Below are positions 31,262 to 43,300 of a DNA stretch of 64,000 nucleotides, in pieces. The notes under the pieces were generated by a model. It did no database searches and had not been told where the DNA came from. It was given only the letters and a program-made list of their open reading frames with translations. How positions within the stretch are numbered: the stretch's first letter is position 1; every line of letters begins with the position of its first letter. The stretch comes from Plazaster borealis (Eukaryota; Echinodermata; Asteroidea; Forcipulatida; Labidiasteridae). The position numbers were made by a program, and so were the translations under genes. Location: positions 20,914,818 to 20,978,817 of the forward strand of contig CM037471.1 of NCBI GenBank assembly GCA_021014325.1, written 5' to 3'.

Positions 31262-34200
31262 CCTAGAAAATCGTCACAGAAACAAAACTAGCACGAGGAG
31301 AGAGCCCTTGAGATGGGCTTTCCAGTGGTATAAAACTTGTACAAATCCAACATTATTTTGGGGGTGATTTTGCCGTCCTTATGTTGTATTTCTCTCAGTG
31401 ACAGTTCTGTGTACAAAAATCCCATTGAAGATGCTTCTGAGGAACATTCTGAGTATCCCCACTTGCTGGTCATTTCCGGTATGAAGATTGCACAAAGTGG
31501 CCATAAAACTTTGATTTTCGGACTCAGGAATATGAGAGGCAGATTTGGATATAAATTTTGTGTATCGAACCAGCTTAGTTCATGAGTTATTGTCAAACAT
31601 AGCGCAGAATTTGTTTCAAACCTTTTTTCGGCAGGAAATGCCTTGCCTGTGTTGATACGTAGCCCCAGTTGGTGGTGGTAGCAACCCTACTTCCTGGCCG
31701 CTCTCCTCGCCTAGAAAATCGTCACAGAAACAAAACTAGCACGAGGAGAGAGCCCTTGAGATGGGCTTTCCAGTGGTATAAAACTTGTACAAATCCAACA
31801 TTATTCTGGGGTTGATTTAGCCGTCCTTATGTTGTATTTCTCTCAGTGACAGTTCTGTGTACAAAAATCCCATTGAACATGCTTCTGAGTAACATTCTGA
31901 GTATCCCCACTTGATGGTCATTTCCGGTATGAAGATTGCACAAAGTGGCCATAAAACTTTAATTTTCGGACTCAGGGATATGAGAGGCAGATTTGGATAT
32001 AAATTTTGTTTCTCTAGCATGCTTAGTTCATGAGTTATTGTCAAACATAGCGCAGAATTTGTTCCAAACCTTTTTTCGGCAGGAAATGCCTTGCTTGTGT
32101 TGATACGTAGCCCCAGTTGGTGGTGGTAGCAACCCTACTTCCTGGCCGCTCTCCTCGCCTACAAAATCGTCATAGAAACAAAACTAGCACGAGGAGAGAG
32201 CCCTTGAGATGGGCTTTCCAGTGGTATAAAACTTGTACAAATCCAACATTATTATGAGGGTGATTTAGCCGTCCTTATGTGGTATTTCTTTCAGTGACAG
32301 TTCTGTGTACAAAAATCCCATTGAGCATGCTTCTGAGGAACATTCTGAGTATCCCAACTTGATTCTCGTTTCCGGTATGAAGATTGCACAAAGAGGCCAT
32401 AAAACTTTGATTTTCGGACTCAGGGATATGAGAGGCAGATTTGGATATAAATTTTGTGTCTCTAGCATGCTTAGTTCATGAGTTATTGTCAAACATAGCG
32501 CAGAATTTGTTCCAAACCTTTTTCGGCAGGAAATGCCTTGCTTGTGTTGATACGTAGCCCCAGTTGGTGGTGGTAGCAACCCTACTTCCTGGCCGCTCTA
32601 CTCGCCGGCCGCTCTACTCGCCTACAAAATCGTCATAGAAACAAAACTAGCACGAGGAGAGAGCCCTTGAGATGGGCTTTCCAGTGGTATAAAACTTGTA
32701 CAAATCCAATATTATTCTGGGGTTGATTTAGCCGTCCTGATGTTGTATTTCTCTCAGGGACAGTTCTGTGTACAAAAATCCCATTGAAGATGCTTCTGAG
32801 GAACATTCTGAGTATCCCCACTTGCTGGTCATTTGCGGTATGAAGATTGCACAAACTGGCCATTAAACTTTGATTTTCGGACGTAGGGATATGAGAGGCA
32901 GATTTGGATATAAATGTTGTGTCTCTAGCATGCTTAGTTCATGAGTTATTGTCAAACATAGCACAGAATTTGTTTCAAACCTTTTTTCGGCAAAAAATGC
33001 CTTGCTTGTGTTGATACGTAGCCCCAGTTGGTGGTGGTAGCAACCCTACTTCCTGGCCGCTCAACTCGCGTACAAAATGGTCACAGAAACAAAACTACAA
33101 CGAGGAGAGAGCCCTTGAGATGGGCTTTCCAGTGGTATAAAACTTGTACAAATCCAACATTATTCTGGGGTTGATTTAGCCGTCCTGATGTTGTATTTCT
33201 CTCAGGGACAGTTCTGTGTACAAAAATCCCATTGAAGATGCTTCTGAGGAACATTCTGAGTATCCCCACTTGCTGGTCATTTCCGGTATGAAGGTTGCAC
33301 AAAGTGGCCATAAAACTTTAATTGTCGGACTCAGGGATATGAGAGGCAGATTTGGATATAAATGTTGTGTCTCTAGCATGCTTAGTTCATGAGTTATTGT
33401 CAAACATAGCGCAGAATTTGTTCCAAACCTTTTTTTCGGCAGGAAATGCCTTGCTTGTGTTGATACGTAGCCCCAGTTGGTGGTGGTAGCAACCCTACTT
33501 CCTGGCCGCTCTACTCGCCTAGAAAATCGTCACAGAAACAAAACTAGCACGAGGAGAGAGCCCTTGAGATGGGCTTTCCAGTGGTATAAAACTTGTACAA
33601 ATCCAACATTATTTTGGGGGTGATTTCGCCGTCCTTTTGTTGTATTTCTCTCAGTGACAGTTCTGTGTACAAAAATCCCATTGAAGATGCTTCTGAGGAA
33701 CATTCTGAGTATCCCCACTTGCTGGTCATTTCCGGTATGAAGATTGCACAAAGTGGCCATAAAACTTTGATTTTCGGACTCAGGAATATGAGAGGCAGAT
33801 TTGGATATAAATTTTGTGTATCGAACCAGCTTAGTTCATGAGTTATTGTCAAACATAGCGCAGAATTTGTTTCAAACCTTTTTTCGGCAGGAAATGCCTT
33901 GCCTGTGTTGATACGTAGCCCCAGTTGGTGGTGGTAGCAACCCTACTTCCTGGCCGCTCTCCTCGCCTAGAAAATCGTCACAGAAACAAAACTAGCACGA
34001 GGAGAGAGCCCTTGAGATGGGCTTTCCAGTGGTATAAAACTTGTACAAATCCAACATTATTCTGGGGTTGATTTAGCCGTCCTTATGTTGTATTTCTCTC
34101 AGTGACAGTTCTGTGTACAAAAATCCCATTGAACATGCTTCTGAGTAACATTCTGAGTATCCCCACTTGATGGTCATTTCCGGTATGAAGATTGCACAAA

Positions 34201-34770
34201 GTGGCCATAAAACTTTAATTTTCGGACTCAGGGATATGAGAGGCAGATTTGGATATAAATTTTGTGTCTCTAGCATGCTTAGTTCATGAGTTATTGTCAA
34301 ACATAGCGCAGAATTTGTTCCAAACCTTTTTTCGGCAGGAAATGCCTTGCTTGTGTTGATACGTAGCCCCAGTTGGTGGTGGTAGCAACCCTACTTCCTG
34401 GCCGCTCTCCTCGCCTACAAAATCGTCACAGAAACAAAACTAGCACGAGGAGAGAGCCCTTGAGATGGGCTTTCCAGTGGTATAAAACTTGTACAAATCC
34501 AACATTATTATGAGGGTGATTTAGCCGTCCTTATGTGGTATTTCTTTCAGTGACAGTTCTGTGTACAAAAATCCCATTGAGCATGCTTCTGAGGAACATT
34601 CTGAGTATCCCAACTTGATGGTCGTTTCCGGTATGAAGATTGCACAAAGTGGCCATAAAACTTTGATTTTCGGACTCAGGAATATGAGAGGCAGATTTGG
34701 ATATAAATTTTGTGTATCGAACCAGCTTAGTTCATGAGTTATTGTCGAACAGCGCAGAATTTGTTTCAAA
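31262..34770 (+). repeat. five-unit segment duplicated with a 2256-bp offset
   Basis: Rare variants at 31889 (GAGTAACATTCTG) and 32251 (ATTATGAGGGTGATT, with GAGCATGC and ATCCCAACTTG) recur 2256 bp later. The offset is 5 x 448 plus the 16-bp insertion at 32592-32623. Confidence 0.7.
32592..32623 (+). repeat. 16-bp tandem duplication inside one unit
   Basis: GGCCGCTCTACTCGCC occurs twice in a row, making this unit about 464 bp long. Confidence 0.9.
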
Positions 34771-37700
34771 CCTTTTTTCGGCAGGAAATGCCTTGCTTGT
34801 GTTGATACGTAGCCCCAGTTGGTGGTGGTAGCAACCCTACTTCCTGGCCGCTCTACTCGCCTACAAAATCGTCACAGAAACGAAACTAGCACGAGGAGAG
34901 AGCCCTTGAGATGGGCTTTCCAGTGGTATAAAACTTGTACAAATCCAACATTATTCTGGGGGTGATTTAGCCGTCCTTATGTTGTATTTCTCTCAGTGAC
35001 AGTTCTGTGTACAAAAATCCCATTGAACATGCTTCTGAGGAACATTCTGAGTATCCCCACTTGCTGGTCATTTGCGGTATGAAGATTGCACAAAGTGGCC
35101 ATAAAACTTTAATTTTCGGACTCAGGGATATGAGAGGCAGATTTGGATATAAATTTTGTGTATCGAACCAGCTTAGTTCATGAGTTATTGTCAAACATAG
35201 CGCAGAATTTGTTCCAAACCTTTTTTCGGCAGGAAATGCCTTGCTTGTGTTGATACGTAGCCCCAGTTGGTGGTGGTAGCAACCCTACTTCCTGGCCGCT
35301 CTCCTCGCCTACAAAATCGTCACAGAAACAAAACTAGCACGAGGAGAGAGCCCTTGAGATGGGCTTTCCAGTGGTATAAAACTTGTACAAATCCAACATT
35401 ATTCTGGGGGTGATTTAGCCGTCCTTATGTTGTATTTCTCTCAGTGACAGTTCTGTGTACAAAAATCCCATTGAACATGCTTCTGAGGAATATTCTGAGT
35501 ATCCCCACTTGATGGTCATTTCCGGTATGAAGATTGCACAAAGTGGCCATAAAACTTTGATTTTCGGACTCAGGGATATGAGAGGCAGATTTGGATATAA
35601 ATTTTGTGTCTCTAGCATGCTTAGTTCATGAGTTATTGTCAAACATAGCGCAGAATTTGTTCCAAACCTTTTTTCGGCAGGAAATGCCTTGCTTGTGTTG
35701 ATACGTAGCCCCAGTTGGTGGTGGTAGCAACCCTACTTCCTGGCCGCTCTCCTCGCCTACAAAATCGTCACAGAAACAAAACTAGCACGAGGAGAGAGCC
35801 CTTGAGATGGGCTTTCCAGTGGTATAAAACTTGAACAAATCCAACATTATTTTGGGGGTAATTTCCCCGTCCTTATGTTGTATTTCTCTCAGTGACAGTT
35901 CTGTGTACAAAAATCCCATTGAAGATGCTTCTGAGGAACATTCTGAGTATCCCCACTTGATGGTCATTTCCGGTATGAAGATTGCACAAAGTGGCCATAA
36001 AACTTTGATTTTTGGACTCATGAATATGAGAGGCAGATTTGGATATAAATTTTGTGTATCGAACCAGCTTAGTTCATGAGTTATTGTCAAACATAGCGCA
36101 GAATTTGTTCCAAACCTTTTTTCGGCAGGAAATGCCTTGCTTGTGTTGATACGTAGCCCCAGTTGGTGGTGGTAGCAACCCTACTTCCTGGCCGCTCTAC
36201 TCGCCTACAAAATCATCATAGAAACAAAACTAGCACGAGGAGAGAGCCCTTGAGATGGGCTTTCCAGTGGTATAAAACTTGTACAAATCCAACATTATTT
36301 TGAGGGTGATTTAGCCGTCCTTATGTTGTATTTCTCTCAGTGACAGTTCTGTGTACAAAAATCCCATTGAACATGCTTCTGAGGAACATTCTGAGTATCC
36401 CCACTTGCTGGTCATTTGCGGTATGAAGATTGCACAAACTGGCCATAAAACTTTGATTTTCGGACTCAGGAATATGAGAGGCAGATTTGGATATAAATTT
36501 TGTGTCTCTAGCATGCTTAGTTCATGAATTATTGTCAAACATAGTGCAGAATTTGTTCCAAACCTTTTTCCGGCAGGAAATGCCTTGCCTGTGTTGATAC
36601 GTAGCCCCAGTTGGTGGTGGTAGCAACCCTACTTCCTGGCCGCTCTCCTCGCCTAGAAAATCGTCACAGAAACAAAACTAGCACGAGGAGAGAGCCCTTG
36701 AGATGGGCTTTCCAGTGGTATAAAACTTGTACAAATCCAACATTATTCTGGGGGTGATTTAGCCGTCCTTATGTTGTATTTCTCTCAGTGACAGTTCTGT
36801 GTACAAAAATCCCATTGAACATGCTTCTGAGGAACATCCTGAGTATCCCCACTTGATGGTCATTTCCGGTATGAAGATTGCACAAAGTGGCCATAAAACT
36901 TTATTTTTCGGACTCAGGGATATGAGAGGCAGATTTGGATATAAATTTTGTGTCTCTAGCATGCTTAGTTCATGAGTTATTGTCAAACATAGCGCAGAAT
37001 TTGTTCCAAACCTTTTTTCGGCAGGAAATGCCTTGCTTGTGTTGATACGTAGCCCCAGTTGGTGGTGGTAGCAACCCTACTTCCTGGCCGCTCTACTCGC
37101 CTACAAAATCGGCACAGAAACGAAACTAGCACGGGAGAGAGCCCTTGAGATGGGCGTTCCAGTGGTATAAAACTTGTACAAGTCCAACATTATTCTGGGG
37201 GTGATTTTGCCGTCCTTATGTTGTATTTCTCTCAGTGACAGTTCTGTGTACAAAAATCCCATTGAAGATGCTTCTGAGGAACATTCTGAGTATCCCCACT
37301 TGCTGGTCATTTCCGGTATGAAGATTGCACAAAGTGGCCATAAAACTTTGATTTTCGGACTCAGGAATATGAGAGGCAGATTTGGATATAAATTTTGTGT
37401 ATCGAACCAGCTTAGTTCATGAGTTATTGTCGAACATAGCGCAGAATTTGTTTCATACCTTTTTTCGGCAGGAAATGCCTTGCCTGTGTTGATACGTAGC
37501 CCCAGTTGGTGGTGGTAGCAACCCTACTTCCTGGCCGCTCTCCTCGCCTAGAAAATCGTCACAGAAACAAAACTAGCACGAGGAGAGAGCCCTTGAGATG
37601 GGCTTTCCAGTGGTATAAAACTTGTACAAATCCAACATTATTTTGGGGTTGATTTAGCCGTCCTTATGTTGTATTTCTCTCAGTGACAGTTCTGTGTACA

Positions 37701-40094
37701 AAAATCCCATTGAACATGCTTCTGAAGAACATTCTGAGTATCCCCACTTGATGGTCATTTCCGGTATGAAGATTGCACAAAGTGGCCATAAAACTTTAAT
37801 TTTCGGACTCAGGGATATGAGAGGCAGATTTGGATATAAATTTTGTGTCTCTAGCATGCTTAGTTCAAGAGTTATTGTCAAACATAGCGCAGAATTTGTT
37901 CCAAACCTTTTTTCGGCAGGAAATGCCTTGCTTGTGTTGATACGTAGCCCCAAATGGTGGTGGTAGCAACCCTACTTCCTGGCCGCTCTCCTCGCCTAGA
38001 AAATCGTCACAGAAACAAAACTAGCACGAGGAGAGAGCCCTTGAGATGGGCTTTCCAGTGGTATAAAACTTGTACAAATCCAACATTATTCTGGGGGTGA
38101 TTTAGCCGTCCTTATGTGGTATTTCTTTCAGTGACAGTTCTGTGTACAAAAATCCCATTGAACATGCTTCTGAGGAACATTCTGAGTATCCCCACTTGAT
38201 GGTCATTTCCGGTATGAAGATTGCACAAAGTGGCCATAAAACTTTGATTTTCGGACTCAGGGATATGAGAGGCAGATTTGGATATAAATTTTGTGTCTCT
38301 AGCATGCTTAGTTCGTGAGTTATTGTCAAACATAGCGCAGAATTTGTAACAAACCTTTTTTCGGCAGGAAATGCCTTGCTTGTGTTGATACGTAGCCCCA
38401 GTTGGTGGTGGTAGCAACCCTACTTCCTGGCCGCTCTACTCGCCTACAAAATCGTCACAGAAACGAAACTAGCACGGGGAGAGAGCCCTTGAGATGGGCG
38501 TTCCAGTGGTATAAAACTTGTACAAGTCCAACATTATTCTGGGGGTGATTTTGCCGTCCTTATGTTGTATTTCTCTCAGTGACAGTTCTGTGTACAAAAA
38601 TCCCATTGAAGATGCTTCTGAGGAACATTCTGAGTATCCCCACTTGCTGGTCATTTCCGGTATGAAGATTGCACAAAGTGGCCATAAAACTTTGATTTTC
38701 GGACTCAGGAATATGAGAGGCAGATTTGGATATAAATTTTGTGTATCGAACCAGCTTAGTTCATGAGTTATTGTCAAACATAGCGCAGAATTTGTTTCAA
38801 ACCTTTTTTCGGCAGGAAATGCCTTGCCTGTGTTGATACGTAGCCCCAGTTGGTGGTGGTAGCAACCCTACTTCCTGGCCGCTCTCCTCGCCTAGAAAAT
38901 CGTCACAGAAACAAAACTAGCACGAGGAGACAGCCCTTGAGATGGGCTTTCCAGTGGTATAAAACTTGTACAAATCCAACATTATTCTGGGGTTGATTTA
39001 GCCGTCCTTATGTTGTATTTCTCTCAGTGACAGTTCTGTGTACAAAAATCCCATTGAACATGCTTCTGAGTGACATTCTGAGTATCCCCACTTGATGGTC
39101 ATTTCCGGTATGAAGATTGCACAAAGTGGCCATAAAACTTTAATTTTCGGACTCAGGGATATGAGAGGCAGATTTGGATATAAATTTTGTGTCTCTAGCA
39201 TGCTTAGTTCATGAGTTATTGTCAAACATAGCGCAGAATTTGTTCCAAACCTTTTTTCGGCAGGAAATGCCTTGCTTGTGTTGATACGTAGCCCCAGTTG
39301 GTGGTGGTAGCAACCCTACTTCCTGGCCGCTCTACTCGCCTACAAAATCGTCACAGAAACAAAACTAGCACGAGGAGAGAGCCCTTGAGATGGGCTTTCC
39401 AGTGATATAAAACTTGTACAAATCCAACATTATTTTGGGGGTGATTTCGCCGTCCTTTTGTTGTATTTCTCTCAGTGACAGTTCTGTGTACAAAAATCCC
39501 ATTGAAGATGCTTCTGAGGAACATTCTGAGTATCCCCACTTGCTTGTCATTTCCGGTATGAAGATTGCACAAAGTGGCCATAAAACTTTAATTTTCGGAC
39601 TCAGGGATATGAGAGGCAGATTTGGATATAAATTTTGTGTCTCTAGCATGCTTAGTTCATGAGTTATTGTCAAACATAGCGCAGAATTTGTTCCAAACCT
39701 TTTTTCGGCAGGAAATGCCTTGCTTGTGTTGATACGTAGCCCCAGTTGGTGGTGGTAGCAACCCTACTTCCTGGCCGCTCTGTTCGCCTACAAAATCGTC
39801 ATAGAAACAAAACTAGCACGAGGAGAGAGCCCTTGAGATGGGCTTTCCAGTGGTATAAAACTTGTACAAATCCAACATTATTCTGGGGTGATTTAGCCGT
39901 CCTTATGTGGTATTTCTTTCAGTGACAGTTCTGTGTACAAAAATCCCATTGAACATGCTTCTGAGGAATATTCTGAGTATCCCCACTTGATGGTCATTTC
40001 CGGTATGAAGATTGCACAAAGTGGCCATAAAACTTTGATTTTCGGACTCAGGGATATGAGAGGCAGATTTGGATATAAATTTTGTTTCTCTAGC

Positions 40095-40365
40095 ATGCTT
40101 AGTTCATGAGTTATTGTCAAACATAGCGCAGAATTTGTTCCAAACCTTTTTCGGCAGGAAATGCCTTGCCTGTGTTGATACGTAGCCCCAAATGGTGGTG
40201 GTAGCAACCCTACTTCCTGGCCGCTCTCCTCGCCTAGAAAATCGTCACAGAAACGAAACTAGCACGGGGAGAGAGCCCTTGAGATGGGCGTTCCAGTGGT
40301 ATAAAACTTGTACAAGTTCAACATTATTCTGTATCGAAAAAGCTTAGTTCATGAGTTATTGTCAA
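40095..40365 (+). repeat. truncated satellite unit, about 203 bp missing
   Basis: At about 40330 the sequence jumps from AACATTATTCTG (first half) directly to TATCGAAAAAGCTTAG (second half), leaving a unit of about 245 bp. Confidence 0.9.
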
Positions 40366-43300
40366 ACATAGCGCAAAATTTGTTTCAAACCTTTTTTCGG
40401 CAGGAAATGCCTTGCCTGTGTTGATACGTAGCCCCAAATGGTGGTGGTAGCAACCCTACTTCCTGGCCGCTCTCCTCGCCTAGAAAATCGTCACAGAAAC
40501 AAAACTAGCACGAGGAGTGAGCCCTTGAGATGGGCTTTCCAGTGGTATAAAACTTGTACAAGTCCAACATTATTCTGGGGGTGATTTAGCCGTCCTTATG
40601 TTGTATTTCTCTCAGTGACAGTTCTGTGTACAAAAATCCCATTGAACATGTTTCTGAGGAACATTCTGAGTATCCCCACTTGCTGGTCATTTCCGGTATG
40701 AAGATTGCACAAAGTGGCCATAAAACTTTAATTTTCGGACTCAGGGATATGAGAGGCAGATTTGGATATAAATTTTGTGTCTCTAGCATGCTTAGTTCAT
40801 GAGTTATTGTCAAACATAGCGCAGAATTTGTTCCAAACCTTTTTTCGGCAGGAAATGCCTTGCTTGTGTTGATACGTAGCCCCAGTTGGTGGTGGTAGCA
40901 ACCCTACTTCCTGGCCGCTCTACTCGCCTACAAAATCGTCACAGAAACAAAACTAGCACGAGGAGAGAGCCCTTGAGATGGGCTTTCCAGTGGTATAAAA
41001 CTTGTACAAATCCAACATTATTTTGGGGGTGATTTAGCCGTCCTCATGTTGTATTTCTCTCAGTGACAGTTCTGTGTACAAAAATCCCATTGAACATGCT
41101 TCTGAGTAACATTCTGAGTATCCCCACTTGATGGTCATTTCCGGTATGAAGATTGCATAAAGTGGCCATAAAACTTTAATTTTCGGACTCAGGGATATGA
41201 GAGGCAGATTTGGATATAAATTTTGTGTCTCTAGCATGCTTAGTTCATGAGTTATTGTCAAACATAGCGCAGAATTTGTTTCAAACCTTTTTTCGGCAGG
41301 AAATGCCTTGCCTGTGTTGATACGTAGCCCCAGTTGGTGGTGGTAGCAACCCTACTTCCTGGCCGCTCTCCTCGCCTAGAAAATCGTCACAGAAACAAAA
41401 CTAGCACGAGGAGAGAGCCCTTGAGATGGGCTTTCCAGTGGTATAAAACTTGTACAAATCCAACATTATTCTGGGGGTGATTTAGCCGTCCTTATGTTGT
41501 ATTTCTCTCAGTGACAGTTCTGTGTACAAAAATCCCATTGAACATGCTTCTGAGGAACATTCTGAGTATCCCCACTTGCTGGTCATTTCCGGTATGAAGA
41601 TTGCACAAAGTGGCCATAAAACTTTAATTTTCGGACTCAGGGATATGAGAGGCAGATTTGGATATAAATTTTGTGTCTCTAGCATGCTTAGTTCATGAGT
41701 TATTGTCAAACATAGCGCAGAATTTGTTCCAAACCTTTTTCGGCAGGAAATGCCTTGCCTGTGTTGATACGTAGCCCCAGTTGGTGGTGGTAGCAACCCT
41801 ACTTCCTGGCCGCTCTTCTCGCCTAGAAAATCGTCACAGAAACAAAACTAGCACGAGGAGAGAGCCCTTGAGATGGGCTTTTCAGTGATATAAAACTTGT
41901 ACAAATCCAACATTATTTTGAGGGTGATTTAGCCGTCCTTATGTTGTATTTCTCTCAGTGACAGTTCTGTGTACAAAAATCCCATTGAACATGCTTCTGA
42001 GGAACATTCTGAGTATCCCCACTTGCTGGTCATTTCCGGTATGAAGATTGCACAAAGGGGCCATAAAACTTTGATTTTCGGACTTAGGGATATGAGAGGC
42101 AGATTTGGATATAAATTTTGTGTCTCTAGCATGCTTAGTTCATGAGTTATTGTCAAACATAGCGCAGAATTTGTTCCAAACCTTTTTTCGGCAGGAAATG
42201 CCTTGCTTGTGTTGATACGTAGCCCCAGTTGGTGGTGGTAGCAACCCTACTTCCTGGCCGCTCTACTCGCCTACAAAATCGTCACAGAAACAAAACTAGC
42301 ACGAGGAGAGAGCCCTTGAGATGGGCTTTCCAGTGGTATAAAACTTGTACAAATCCAACATTATTTTGGGGGTGATTTTGCCGTCCTTATGTTGTATTTC
42401 TCTCAGTGACAGTTCTGTGTACAAAAATCCCATTGAAGATGCTTCTGAGGAACATTCTGAGTATCCCCACTTGCTGGTCATTTCCGGTATGAAGATTGCA
42501 CAAAGTGGCCATAAAACTTTGATTTTCGGACTCAGGAATATGAGAGGCAGATTTGGATATAAATTTTGTGTATCGAACCAGCTTAGTTCATGAGTTATTG
42601 TCAAACATAGCGCAGAATTTGTTTCAAACCTTTTTTCGGCAGGAAATGCCTTGCTTGTGTCGATACGTAGCCCCAGTTGGTGGTGGTAGCAACCCTACTT
42701 CCTGGCCGCTCTGTTCGCCTACAAAATCGTCATAGAAACAAAACTAGCACGAGGAGAGAGCCCGTGAGATGGGCTTTCCAGTGGTATAAAACTTGTACAA
42801 ATCCAACATTATTATGAGGGTGACTTAGCCGTCCTTATGTGGTATTTCTTTCAGTGACAGTTCTGTGTACAAAAATCCCATTGAGCATGCTTCTGAGGAA
42901 CATTCTGAGTATCCCAACTTGCTGGTCATTTGCGGTATGAAGATTGCACAAAGAGGCCATAAAACTTTGATTTTCGGACTCAGGGATATGAGAGGCAGAT
43001 TTGGATATAAATTTTGTGTCTCTAGCATGCTTAGTTCATGAGTTATTGTCAAACATAGCGCAGAATTTGTTCCAAACCTTTTTTCGGCAGGAAATGCCTT
43101 GCTTGTGTTGATACGTAGCCCCAGTTGGTGGTGGTAGCAACCCTACTTCCTGGCCGCTCTCCTCGCCTACAAAATCGTCACAGAAACGAAACTAGCACGG
43201 GGACAGAGCCCTTGAGATGGGCGTTCCAGTGGTATAAAACTTGTACAAGTCCAACATTATTATGAGGGTGATTTAGCCGTCCTTATGTGGTATTTCTTTC

